Below, one piece after another: positions 1 to 7,340 of a stretch of DNA of 15,007 nucleotides. The translations under genes were made by a program, and so were the position numbers. A model generated the notes under the pieces. That model worked only from the letters and a program-made list of their open reading frames with translations. It ran no database searches and had not been told where the DNA came from. Source of the DNA: JBOHHR01 sp050740975 (GTDB lineage: Bacteria > Pseudomonadota > Gammaproteobacteria > JBOHHR01); the NCBI GenBank assembly GCA_050740975.1, contig JBOIEE010000308.1, positions 1 to 15,007 of the forward strand. The letters run 5' to 3'. The number at the start of each line of letters is the position of its first letter. Within the stretch, counting starts at the first letter, position 1.

Positions 1-345
1 GATCCAATGCTCAACACCGGCCACCAGCGCCGCCGCTGTGGTGATCGCCCCGCTCGGATCGGCGAAAACGGAGACTTGGAACGGCGGCACCATGGCCGCT
101 TTTGCCCGCTGCAACATATCCATAGCAAGCCCGAAATCGCGTCCGCCGATAAAGATCCCGGTGCGTTTTACCCCGCTCGGCCCGCGGGAGAAAATGGTGT
201 CCTGGGTCAAGGAGTGAATGTCCTCCAGGGATACATCGGTATAGGGAATGACGCCGTCGAAATCCGCCTCATACGCCATGTTGACGTGGAACGGACTCAC
301 ATTCTTGGTGGGATTGAACATGTGCGGTAAGTAGGGATCTTTCAT
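1..345 (-). CDS. mtdB: NAD(P)-dependent methylene-tetrahydromethanopterin dehydrogenase, MtdB type (partial, N-terminal part)
   Basis: The 115 codons read leftward from ATG at 345 and run off the window edge, so the C-terminal part (roughly 180 residues by family size) is missing. The product should oxidise methylene-H4MPT to methenyl-H4MPT with NAD(P)+ in cytoplasmic formaldehyde oxidation. The visible protein starts MKDPYLPHMFNPTKNVSPF. It contains blocks I recall from the MtdB N-terminus: SPFHVNMA, a LTQDTIFSR segment near residue 50, TGIFIGGRD near residue 65, and VFADPSGAITTAAALVA near residue 95. These resemble MtdB more than MtdA. No Shine-Dalgarno sequence is evident before the ATG. 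It follows the beta-RFAP synthase gene on the same strand after 38 nt, so cotranscription is likely. The remaining doubt is MtdB versus a close relative, because the nucleotide-binding half is not in the window. Confidence 0.85.
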   Translation of the reverse strand, partial: MKDPYLPHMFNPTKNVSPFHVNMAYEADFDGVIPYTDVSLEDIHSLTQDTIFSRGPSGVKRTGIFIGGRDFGLAMDMLQRAKAAMVPPFQVSVFADPSGAITTAAALVAGVEHWI

Positions 346-383
346 TTTTCTACTTAAGTAGTTTCGTTACCAGGGCAAAGCAG

Positions 384-1373
384 TCAGCCCACTTGTCTTG
401 CGCGCTGGTTCACTTGCACCTGCGCGCCTACGTTGCGACCGCGGCACACTTTAAGACGCAGTCGTTTCCCGCTCACCGGCAAAGAGGCTTCCTGAACCAA
501 TTGGGTCGCCTTGGCCGCGCTTTCTACTACAGCGAACCCCGTCGGTCCCCAAGAACTCTGCCCCACGCCCTCCACGCCCTTAGCCCGGAACCAATCGAGC
601 GCCTGGGCGACGACCGGACTGGTGTAGCGGCCTCCCTGGAATTCGGCGAAATAATCACCTACGACCGCTTGGATCGCCGCGATAGCGCGGCTAAAACTGG
701 CCAGATCCTGTTCCACCAAGGCCGGCAAAACCTGCATCAGCACCAGACGGCACAAATACCCTGAAATCCCGGGTGTCATGGGAGGTAGTTTCTCAAACGC
801 GGTGCGCTCCCCCTCGCCGCTCAAGCCACCACGCTCGCCGTCGAGGATGAGGATCACCCGCCACGCTTCGGGGAAACACAGGCGACAGATAATCGGAGGA
901 ACCTTGGTAGGCCCGGCGCGGCCCCCATCGACCAGAAACCCACCCTGTTCGAAGGCCCCTAATCCAATCCCTGAACGCGCCCCACGCTCGGCGATCAAAG
1001 CCAGCGAGCCAAGATCATCCTCCCTCCCGAATAGCCGGATCAGCGCCGCGCTGACGGCCAGAGCCAGTTGAGTTCCAGAGCCTAAACCGGCGTGTTCGGG
1101 GATCGCGGACTCGATTTCGAGGTGCGCTCCGCATTCAAGCCGATAGGCCGCGAGCACGGATGCGGCGAAACGCAGGGCCCGCTCACGAGAAGGCCCACCT
1201 GCCGTGAGTTCGGGGGCCCGCCCCACCGTCAACCGTGTCTCTACACCGTACAAGGCTAGCCCCAGGCCGCCAAAGACCCTACCGAGCTCTCCGCTCATGT
1301 CCAGGAAACCCAAGTGCAGGCGAGCAGGAGCGGCCACGGACACGCTTTCGGATTTATCACGCAATGCTGGCAA
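384..1373 (-). CDS. mptG: beta-ribofuranosylaminobenzene 5'-phosphate synthase (methanopterin biosynthesis)
   Basis: This predicted cytoplasmic enzyme joins 4-hydroxybenzoate or 4-aminobenzoate to phosphoribosyl pyrophosphate, the first committed step of methanopterin synthesis. It has a GHMP-kinase-like fold. The N-terminus reads VSVAAPARLHLGFLDMSG, typical of the family, and the glycine-rich loop is PEHAGLGSGTQLALAVSAA about 100 residues later. A QSSWGPTGFAV segment lies near the C-terminus. I place the start at TTG 1373 because AGGAG lies 8 nt upstream and the product begins just before the conserved N-terminus (329 residues, normal for the family). An ATG at 1478 would add 35 residues that do not resemble the family. 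The gene supplies the cofactor used by the mtdB product directly downstream on the same strand. The symbol follows methylotroph usage. The family is firm, the start less so. Confidence 0.88.
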   Translation of the reverse strand: MPALRDKSESVSVAAPARLHLGFLDMSGELGRVFGGLGLALYGVETRLTVGRAPELTAGGPSRERALRFAASVLAAYRLECGAHLEIESAIPEHAGLGSGTQLALAVSAALIRLFGREDDLGSLALIAERGARSGIGLGAFEQGGFLVDGGRAGPTKVPPIICRLCFPEAWRVILILDGERGGLSGEGERTAFEKLPPMTPGISGYLCRLVLMQVLPALVEQDLASFSRAIAAIQAVVGDYFAEFQGGRYTSPVVAQALDWFRAKGVEGVGQSSWGPTGFAVVESAAKATQLVQEASLPVSGKRLRLKVCRGRNVGAQVQVNQRARQVG

Positions 1374-1647
1374 CGCGGCGGCTCCTACGAAGCTTTCGAA
1401 CCCTAGGGCATGGCTGGCTAGTATAACCCATCGCACAGGGTGGTAACGCTTGCGGACGCTAAGGCCACCCAATAGCATGCTAGACTTTTTTTAGCTGCGC
1501 GGTGGGTGGTTTTCGCCTATAGGCTAATCCTCGTTCCGGGGGTATTGATGCACTATTTAATTGGTACAATTATTGTTTTGGCTTATGAGTCCACCGACAA
1601 ATACCTTGGGATAATCTTGGATCGTCTTTAATGCATAATCACACCCG
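1374..1647. promoter_or_regulatory. Divergent intergenic region between the H4MPT genes and argD
   Basis: This stretch should hold promoters for both directions. On the plus strand the best guess for argD is TTGGTA at 1561-1566, a 17-nt spacer and TATGAG at 1584-1589, a weak match. A CATAAT hexamer at 1634-1639 has no good -35 partner. The stretch 1551-1600 is AT-rich compared with its surroundings. I found no convincing ArgR operator and no clear minus-strand promoter. If the H4MPT synthase starts at ATG 1478 rather than TTG 1373, the gap shrinks to 1479-1647. Confidence 0.35.
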
Positions 1648-2814
1648 ATGTCCTCGCTAATGGCCACCTATGCAAGGCTTCCGGTTGCCTTTGAACGAGG
1701 TGAGGGGGCGTGGCTTTGGGACGTGGCGGGAAACAAATATCTCGATGCCGTTAGTGGTGTGGCGGTATGCGTGCTAGGCCACGCCCATCCGGCGCTGGCG
1801 CAGGCAATCAGCGAGCAGGCGCACAAACTCCTTCACACGTCGAATCTCTATGAGATCCCCCTGCAGGAGACCTTGGCGGAGACTTTGGCCGAACTGGCCG
1901 CCATGGATCGCGTTTTTTTCTGCAACTCCGGAGCAGAGGCGAACGAAGCGGCGATCAAGATCGCGCGGGCCTATGGCCGAACGGAATCCATACGCAACCC
2001 GGCCATCGCGGTGATGGAGGGAAGCTTTCACGGTCGTACCTTGGCGACTCTAAGCGCGACCGGTAACCGCAAAGTGCAAGCGGGGTTTGAGCCGCTGGTT
2101 TCCGGTTTCGTGCGCGTACCTTTTGCCGATCCTGAGGCGCTGACGGCCATCGCTAGAACTCGTCCCGATGTTGTAGCCGTACTGTTAGAGCCCATTCAAG
2201 GGGAGGGGGGCGTAGTGATCCCGCCCAGTGGTTATTTATCCGCTGCGCGCACGATCTGCGAGGAACAAGGATGGCTCATGATGTTGGATGAAGTGCAGAC
2301 AGGAATGTGTAGGACAGGGGCATGGTTTGCCTTTCAGCATGAAGGCATACGCCCAGACGTTGTCACCCTTGCTAAGGGGATGGGAAACGGACTGCCCATT
2401 GGCGCTTGTTTAGCCAGAGGTGTCGCGGCAAACGTGCTGCAAACTGGGAGCCACGGGTCCACCTTTGGAGGAAACCCTTTGGCTAGCCGCGCCGCTTTAA
2501 CCACGATCAGGGTGCTGAATGAACAGGGCTTGGCGGAGCGTGCCAAGCTTCTGGGTCAGCGTATGCTGTCGCGGTTACAAAACGCGCTCCAGGATCTTCC
2601 TGTGGTGCGAGAGGTTCGGGGAAAAGGACTAATGATCGGCATAGAGCTCGATCGCCCTTGCACGGAGTTGGTGCCGAGATCGCTTTCGGCGGGACTATTG
2701 ATAAACGTCACTGCAGAACGGGTTATCCGCCTCCTGCCATCGCTGATCGTGTCCGAGGCCGAGGCGGATCAAATCGTCGACTCGGTAGTGACTTTGGTCG
2801 GACAATTCAGCTAA
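1648..2814 (+). CDS. argD: acetylornithine aminotransferase (class III PLP-dependent)
   Basis: It transfers an amino group from glutamate to N-acetylglutamate semialdehyde, giving N-acetylornithine in arginine synthesis, and may also act in lysine synthesis. The protein has 388 residues, the usual family length. It starts MSSLMATYARLPVAFERGEG, closely matching the family N-terminus. Visible landmarks are CNSGAEANEAAIKIAR near residue 92 (phosphate binding), GSFHGRTLATLSATG near 125, LDEVQTGMCRTG with the PLP-ring aspartate D214, and TLAKGMGNGLPIG with the Schiff-base lysine K243. THE motif STFGGNPLA follows near 271. No strong Shine-Dalgarno precedes ATG 1648; the second ATG at residue 5 is a possible alternative start. 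argF follows after 24 nt, so the two probably form one transcript. The related ornithine and succinylornithine aminotransferases cannot be excluded by motif alone, but the argF neighbour favours ArgD. Confidence 0.93.
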   Translation: MSSLMATYARLPVAFERGEGAWLWDVAGNKYLDAVSGVAVCVLGHAHPALAQAISEQAHKLLHTSNLYEIPLQETLAETLAELAAMDRVFFCNSGAEANEAAIKIARAYGRTESIRNPAIAVMEGSFHGRTLATLSATGNRKVQAGFEPLVSGFVRVPFADPEALTAIARTRPDVVAVLLEPIQGEGGVVIPPSGYLSAARTICEEQGWLMMLDEVQTGMCRTGAWFAFQHEGIRPDVVTLAKGMGNGLPIGACLARGVAANVLQTGSHGSTFGGNPLASRAALTTIRVLNEQGLAERAKLLGQRMLSRLQNALQDLPVVREVRGKGLMIGIELDRPCTELVPRSLSAGLLINVTAERVIRLLPSLIVSEAEADQIVDSVVTLVGQFS

Positions 2815-2838
2815 ACGGCGGATGAATATCCTCTATCT

Positions 2839-3741
2839 ATGGCCAAACGCGACTTTCTTACCTTGCAGGATCTTTCTTCGGATGAGCTGCTCCACTTGAT
2901 CAAACGAGGGATCGAGCTGAAATCGATGCATGCGGCCGGAGAGATCTACGAACCCTTGAAAAACCGTGTTCTGGCCATGGTTTTCGAGAAGGCTTCGACA
3001 CGCACACGGGTGTCGTTTCAGGCTGCGATGGCTCAGTTTGGTGGCCATGCCATCTTCTTGTCTTCCAACGACACCCAGCTAGGGCGTGGCGAACCCCTGG
3101 AAGATACGGCCAAGGTATTATCCCGCATGGTGGATTGCATAGTGGTCAGGACCTTTGCCCATAGCGAACTGGCGCGTTTCGCTTCAGCATCTAGAGTGCC
3201 GGTCATCAACGCATTGACGGACGCTTTTCACCCTTGCCAGGTATTGGCTGACATGCAGACCTATTTCGAACACCGAGGTTCGATCGAGTCAAAGACCGTA
3301 GCCTGGCTTGGCGATGGCAATAACATGTGCCATTCCTATATCGATGCCGCTAAGCGGTATGGGTTTACGTTGCATCTCGCGTGTCCTAAATCGCACTGGC
3401 CCGATGCCGCGGTGCTGGCGACAGCACGCGATCAAGCGGTGCTTTTCGACGATCCCAGGGATGCGGTCAAGGATGTCGCTTTAGTGATTACCGACGTGTG
3501 GGCTAGCATGGGTCAGGAGGAGGAAGCCGAGAGACGGCGACTGGCGTTTAGGCGCTATCAAGTAAGTCAATCTTTGATGTCGCTGGCGGCTCCACAGGCC
3601 TTATTCATGCATTGTTTGCCCGCACACCGAGGAGAAGAAGTCAGTGCGGAGGTCATAGACGGGCCACAAAGCGTGGTATGGGATGAGGCGGAAAACAGGC
3701 TGCATGCCCAAAAAGCATTGTTGGAACTCTTGTTGACTTAG
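2839..3741 (+). CDS. argF: ornithine carbamoyltransferase (anabolic)
   Basis: It condenses ornithine with carbamoyl phosphate to give citrulline, the step after ornithine in arginine synthesis, in the cytoplasm. The 300-residue protein carries the diagnostic motifs in order. These are STRTR at residues 53-57 (carbamoyl phosphate binding), the SNDTQLGRGEPLEDTA segment around 76-91, and HPCQVLAD at 131-138. DVWASMGQEEE follows at 219-229 (ornithine loop), then HCLPAHRGEEV at 258-268 with the catalytic cysteine C259. The SMG and HCLP motifs separate it from aspartate carbamoyltransferase. Its pairing with argD and its length indicate the biosynthetic rather than the catabolic (ArcB) enzyme. No terminator-like hairpin is obvious after the stop. 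The next gene, surE, starts 192 nt downstream, probably from its own promoter. Confidence 0.95.
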   Translation: MAKRDFLTLQDLSSDELLHLIKRGIELKSMHAAGEIYEPLKNRVLAMVFEKASTRTRVSFQAAMAQFGGHAIFLSSNDTQLGRGEPLEDTAKVLSRMVDCIVVRTFAHSELARFASASRVPVINALTDAFHPCQVLADMQTYFEHRGSIESKTVAWLGDGNNMCHSYIDAAKRYGFTLHLACPKSHWPDAAVLATARDQAVLFDDPRDAVKDVALVITDVWASMGQEEEAERRRLAFRRYQVSQSLMSLAAPQALFMHCLPAHRGEEVSAEVIDGPQSVVWDEAENRLHAQKALLELLLT

Positions 3742-3814
3742 TATTGAGGGGTCTGGCGTAAGGAAGATAGTCACGCAGCGGGGTATGCATAGGAAATGCC
3801 GCTGTTTATGGGCC

Positions 3815-3820
3815 TATAAT
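3815..3820 (+). promoter_or_regulatory. Perfect -10 hexamer (TATAAT) upstream of surE
   Basis: A perfect TATAAT lies in the 192-nt gap between argF and surE, about 114 nt before the surE start. It is preceded by CC, so the -13 position is C, which sigma-S tends to prefer. No acceptable -35 hexamer sits 16-19 nt upstream. This suggests either a -10-driven promoter or a chance match. It is the best promoter candidate I see for the surE-pcm-nlpD-rpoS run. Confidence 0.35.
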
Positions 3821-3933
3821 CATAGCCAGGGGATTGCAGGATTTCCGGGTCGATGGTGCTTATGGTTCGATGAGGATTGCGGGCCGTGCGAATTGAGCTA
3901 AACATTCCGCTGTTAACTTAGGGTTTCTTTCGC

Positions 3934-4695
3934 ATGTTGCTTTTGCTAAGCAATGACGATGGGTACCAGTCCCCCGGCATAAACCACCTGGCCGAGGCGT
4001 TTTCTAGCCTGGGCGAAGTCGTTGTCGTAGCGCCCGACAGAGACCGCAGTGGCGCGAGCAATTCATTGACCCTCGACCGCCCGCTGCAGGTATCGCGCGC
4101 GGCTAATGGCTTTATGTACGTCAATGGCACCCCCACGGACTGTGTCCACATCGCTATTACCGGGCTCCTCGAACGGGAGCCCGATATGGTCATTGCCGGG
4201 ATCAACACGGGCGCGAATCTCGGGGACGACGTGCTGTACTCGGGCACGGTTGCAGTCGCCATGGAAGGCCGATTTCTCGGTTACCCGGCGATGGCAATTT
4301 CCCTAGTAGGCGAAACGCCAGTCCATTACCAGACGGCGGCCAAGGTAGGCAAGTTTTTGATCACCCAGATGTGGGAAAGACCGCTACCCTCGGACACCAT
4401 CCTTAATGTCAACGTGCCTGACCGGGCGTGGGAAGATCTCTCTGGCTTCGAAGCCACTCGACTCGGGCAGCGGCATAAAGCGGAAGCCGTTATTCGCCAG
4501 CAAGACCCACGCGGCAGACCGATATATTGGGTAGGCCCTCCAGGGCCGGAAGGTGACGCAGGAGTGGGGACAGACTTTAACGCGGTGAAGAGGGGAAGGG
4601 TTTCCGTGACACCGTTATTGGTTGACCTGACGCGGTATCAGGCCTTGGATACCGTTTCTCATTGGCTGGCGAATGCGCGAATCCATGAAGGCTGA
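3934..4695 (+). CDS. surE: 5'/3'-nucleotidase SurE
   Basis: A survival protein that dephosphorylates 5'- and 3'-nucleoside monophosphates and short polyphosphates in the cytoplasm. The 253-residue protein begins MLLLLSNDDGYQSPGI, with the metal-binding pair D8-D9. The second metal/substrate loop APDRDRSGASNSLTL includes S39. NGTPTDCVHIA lies near residue 64, and GINTGANLGDDVLYSGTVAVAMEG near 89-112 contains the metal-ligand asparagine N91. Length and motifs are normal for the family. A weak AGGG lies 11 nt before the ATG. The gene heads the classical gammaproteobacterial stress locus and its last 11 nt overlap the chosen pcm start, which suggests translational coupling. Confidence 0.96.
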   Translation: MLLLLSNDDGYQSPGINHLAEAFSSLGEVVVVAPDRDRSGASNSLTLDRPLQVSRAANGFMYVNGTPTDCVHIAITGLLEREPDMVIAGINTGANLGDDVLYSGTVAVAMEGRFLGYPAMAISLVGETPVHYQTAAKVGKFLITQMWERPLPSDTILNVNVPDRAWEDLSGFEATRLGQRHKAEAVIRQQDPRGRPIYWVGPPGPEGDAGVGTDFNAVKRGRVSVTPLLVDLTRYQALDTVSHWLANARIHEG

Positions 4696-5344
4696 ACATA
4701 TAGGCATCGGCATGACCTCTCAGCGGGCGCGGGACCGGCTGGTGCAGCAACTGCTGGGAATGGGCGTGCGTCATCCCCGTGTATTGGAAGTCATACGCAC
4801 GACCCCCCGCCATATTTTCGTGGACGAAGCCCTCGCGAGTCGTGCCTATGAAAACTCGGCCCTTCCCATTGGACATGGCCAGACCATTTCTCAGCCTTAT
4901 GTCGTGGCGCGCATGACGGAGGCGTTGGTTGCGTCCGGTTCCATGGACCGGGTTTTAGAGATCGGCGCTGGGTGCGGCTATCAGACAGTCATCCTGTCCC
5001 AGCTCGCGAAGCGTATATTCAGCGTCGAGCGCGTTGCAGCGCTGGCGGATAAACTCAGAGACCGGATCCGCACCCTTAATTACTCAAACATCCGCATCAA
5101 GCATGCGGATGGAGGTATGGGATGGCCGGAACACAGCCCGTACGACGCCATTCTCGCGGCCGCGGCACCGGTCGGAGTGCCCTCGGCCTTACGGGAACAG
5201 TTGAAGCTAGGAGGACGGCTGGTGATCCCCATCGGAGCGACCGGGAAACAGGAGTTGATATTGGTTACTCGAACACCCGCGGGGTATACGGAGGAGCACC
5301 TCGACTGGGTAAGCTTCGTCCCGATGATGCAGGGGCTTGGATAG
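4685..5344 (+). CDS. pcm: protein-L-isoaspartate O-methyltransferase
   Basis: It methylates isoaspartyl residues in damaged proteins with S-adenosylmethionine so that normal peptide bonds can re-form. From ATG 4685 the protein has 219 residues. The family core begins GIGMTSQRARDRL. RHIFVDEAL and LPIGHGQTISQPYVVARMTE follow, and then methyltransferase motif I, VLEIGAGCGYQT, near residues 90-101. FSVERVAAL and GGRLVIPIGATGKQEL are the later conserved blocks. Three starts are possible: 4673, 4685 and 4712. I chose 4685 because it overlaps the surE stop, a common coupled arrangement, and keeps the GIGMTSQR stretch. None has a strong Shine-Dalgarno sequence. nlpD follows after 12 nt. Confidence 0.94.
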   Translation: MKAEHIGIGMTSQRARDRLVQQLLGMGVRHPRVLEVIRTTPRHIFVDEALASRAYENSALPIGHGQTISQPYVVARMTEALVASGSMDRVLEIGAGCGYQTVILSQLAKRIFSVERVAALADKLRDRIRTLNYSNIRIKHADGGMGWPEHSPYDAILAAAAPVGVPSALREQLKLGGRLVIPIGATGKQELILVTRTPAGYTEEHLDWVSFVPMMQGLG

Positions 5345-5356
5345 GAGGCGACCATT

Positions 5357-6277
5357 ATGCCCAGAACTCATCTTTGCGCCGGTGCATTATTTTCTTTTCT
5401 TGTGGCCTTAGGTGGGTGCAGTGCGGGGACGAAAGCCCCGGTAGTGAGCAACGAACCTAATGTCGCGCACGGCCTGGCCGACGAACCCAAGCAAAGTACT
5501 GGGTCGAAAAGCAGCGATGCTAAAAAACTTCCACCGTTTCACATTGTCGCTCCCGGCGAGACACTCTCTTTGATCGCCTGGCGGTATGAACGGGATTATC
5601 GCGAGATCGCGGCTTGGAACGAGATCAAAGCGCCCTATATCATTTATCCATCGCAGCGTCTGAAACTGGCTCCGTCGACCCTGGAACAGGAAAAGCTGGC
5701 ACTTGTGGCAAAACCAGCGCACGCATTGTTGTCCGCGCCTGTGCCGAAGTCACGCAAAAAAAGCCCTAAACCGCCGTCGTCTCCTGCACCGACGAAGCAG
5801 AGTTCACCGCTACCTGCAAAACCCAGGGTGAACGTAGAAGCTGAACCTCCGCAATCGCCCGATCCTCAGCGCGTTGTCACGCAGCCTGCGACGGTGACGC
5901 AAACCAAGGGAGGCATACAGTGGCAGTGGCCGGCAAACGGAAAAGTGCAGGCGGCGAGCTCGACGCGCGGCACCAAAGGCGTAAACATTTTGGGAAGTCG
6001 CGGTCAAATCGTGAAAGCGGCTGCCCCGGGTGAGATCGTCTATAGTGGAAGTGGACTTACGGGATACGGAAAGCTTATCATCGTAAAGCACAATGAGAAT
6101 TACTTGAGCGCGTATGCGCATAACAACAAGCTATTGCGAAAAGAAGGCGACAAAGTGGCGGCCGGTCAACCCATCGCAGAGATGGGCAACACCGGCGCCA
6201 AACACACAATGTTGCACTTTGAAATTAGGCGAAGCGGAAAACCCGTCAATCCGCTCGATTACTTGCCCAAACTCTAG
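5357..6277 (+). CDS. nlpD: NlpD-type murein hydrolase activator lipoprotein (LysM + degenerate LytM/M23)
   Basis: An envelope lipoprotein expected to activate a cell-division amidase (AmiC-type) rather than cut peptidoglycan itself. The 306-residue protein has a lipoprotein signal ending LVALGGC with lipidated C21; the following serine favours outer-membrane sorting. A LysM domain spans about 61-105 (FHIVAPGETLSLIAWRY). A lysine/proline-rich linker covers about 120-185 and a LytM/M23 domain about 190-303. The metallopeptidase ligands are lost: the position of the usual H-x3-D site reads TKGVNILGS, with asparagine where the aspartate should be, although AYAH and LHFEI remain. Such degeneration is normal for NlpD. 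AGGAGG lies 9 nt before the ATG, so translation should be efficient. In E. coli the main rpoS promoter lies inside nlpD; I could not identify a clear equivalent here. Confidence 0.94.
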   Translation: MPRTHLCAGALFSFLVALGGCSAGTKAPVVSNEPNVAHGLADEPKQSTGSKSSDAKKLPPFHIVAPGETLSLIAWRYERDYREIAAWNEIKAPYIIYPSQRLKLAPSTLEQEKLALVAKPAHALLSAPVPKSRKKSPKPPSSPAPTKQSSPLPAKPRVNVEAEPPQSPDPQRVVTQPATVTQTKGGIQWQWPANGKVQAASSTRGTKGVNILGSRGQIVKAAAPGEIVYSGSGLTGYGKLIIVKHNENYLSAYAHNNKLLRKEGDKVAAGQPIAEMGNTGAKHTMLHFEIRRSGKPVNPLDYLPKL

Positions 6278-6320
6278 GTCCAAGTCGGCACCGGCATCCA
6301 CAATCGAAGGGCTGTGCAAG

Positions 6321-7334
6321 ATGAGCCCAGGTGCGTTTACGTTTGATACCGATAGAAAGGGTAAGGTAGGGATGAATAACAGATCGCTAGACGAAGTGGT
6401 TGATTTGGAGGATGACAGCGATGATGCCGAGAGCGATAGTTCGGGCAAAGGGCCAACACCAGCCGTCGATTGCTCGAGCCGGGATATGGACGAGGGTGAG
6501 CTTGACGCCACGCGCTTATACCTCAATGAGATCGGGTTCTCGCCGCTGCTAACCGCAGAGGAAGAGGTCTATTACGCTCGCCTCGCACAGCGAGGTGATG
6601 AGCGCGGGCGCCAACGGATGATCGAGAGCAATCTCCGCTTAGTAGTGAAGGTAGCAAGGCGCTATATGAATCGCGGCTTAGCTCTGCTGGATCTGATTGA
6701 GGAGGGGAACCTGGGTTTGATCCGAGCCGTGGAGAAATTCGACCCCGAGAGAGGGTTCCGATTTTCTACCTACGCCACGTGGTGGATCCGGCAGACAATC
6801 GAGCGCGCGTTGATGAACCAAACCCGAACGATTCGTTTGCCGATTCACGTCATAAAGGAGATCAACGTTTATTTGCGGGCGTCTCGCCGGTTGTCTCAGA
6901 GGCTTGATCACGAGCCAAGTCCTGAAGATGTCGCGAACGTGGTCGACAGGCCCCTGCAGGACGTCAAAAAAATGTTGGGCTTAAACGAGCGTGTGACGTC
7001 GTTCGATATGCCGTCGGAACGGGACTCGGATCGTCCGCTGCTCGATACCATACCGGACGAATACAATACAGACCCGGCTTTGGCGCTTCAGGATGGTGAC
7101 ATAGAACGACATGTGGATCTCTGGTTGTCGGAGCTCAACGACAAGCAGCGGGCCGTGGTGGAACGACGCTTCGGATTGCGCGGCAAGGAAATAGGCACCT
7201 TGGAAGAAGTGGGCAACGAGAGTGGGGTTACGCGCGAGCGGGTTCGTCAAATTCAGATCGAGGCATTGAAGCGGCTGCGCGGAATTCTGGAGCGAGAGGG
7301 ATTCTCCGAGGACACCCTGTTCTCGGAGAATTAA
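6321..7334 (+). CDS. rpoS: RNA polymerase sigma factor RpoS (sigma-38)
   Basis: The stationary-phase and general-stress sigma factor, which directs RNA polymerase core to stress promoters. From ATG 6321 it has 337 residues (E. coli 330). An acidic, variable N-terminus is followed by DATRLYLNEIGFSPLLTAEEE (region 1.2). MIESNLRLVVKVARRY and GLALLDLIEEGNLGLIRAVE then form the core-binding region, and GFRFSTYATWWIRQTIERA the -10 melting and recognition region. The -35 helix-turn-helix is TLEEVGNESGVTRERVRQIQ. The RLPIHVIKEINVYLRASR block and neighbourhood identify RpoS rather than RpoD. An ATG at 6372 (MNNRSLDEV) has AAGG 5 nt upstream and is a real alternative, giving 320 residues. The 43-nt gap after nlpD matches the usual arrangement. 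The last codons form a terminator-like hairpin. Confidence 0.96.
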   Translation: MSPGAFTFDTDRKGKVGMNNRSLDEVVDLEDDSDDAESDSSGKGPTPAVDCSSRDMDEGELDATRLYLNEIGFSPLLTAEEEVYYARLAQRGDERGRQRMIESNLRLVVKVARRYMNRGLALLDLIEEGNLGLIRAVEKFDPERGFRFSTYATWWIRQTIERALMNQTRTIRLPIHVIKEINVYLRASRRLSQRLDHEPSPEDVANVVDRPLQDVKKMLGLNERVTSFDMPSERDSDRPLLDTIPDEYNTDPALALQDGDIERHVDLWLSELNDKQRAVVERRFGLRGKEIGTLEEVGNESGVTRERVRQIQIEALKRLRGILEREGFSEDTLFSEN

Positions 7335-7340
7335 TCTTTT
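7301..7340 (+). terminator. Intrinsic terminator embedded in the 3' end of rpoS
   Basis: ATTCTCCGAG at 7301-7310 is perfectly complementary to CTCGGAGAAT at 7322-7331, giving a 10-bp stem with an 11-nt loop. TAATCTTTT follows directly. The stem lies in the final rpoS codons and abuts the TAA stop at 7332-7334. It also covers the convergent stop of the minus-strand neighbour. The T-tract is present only on the plus strand, so it should terminate rpoS transcription rather than the opposing transcript. Confidence 0.65.

Noticed and set aside
7..330. Plus-strand open frame of 107 codons at the left end
   Set aside because: It is antisense to the MtdB coding region, whose minus-strand translation shows clear family motifs; the plus-strand protein resembles nothing.
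351..1524. Three perfect 10-bp palindromes (351-360, 1473-1482, 1515-1524)
   Set aside because: About one 10-bp palindrome per kilobase is expected by chance, and they share no sequence, so they are not evidence of an operator.
6114..6320. Extension of the rpoS frame upstream into nlpD
   Set aside because: The extra 69 residues read the nlpD sequence in another frame and are cysteine- and proline-rich nonsense; RpoS proteins are about 320-340 residues.
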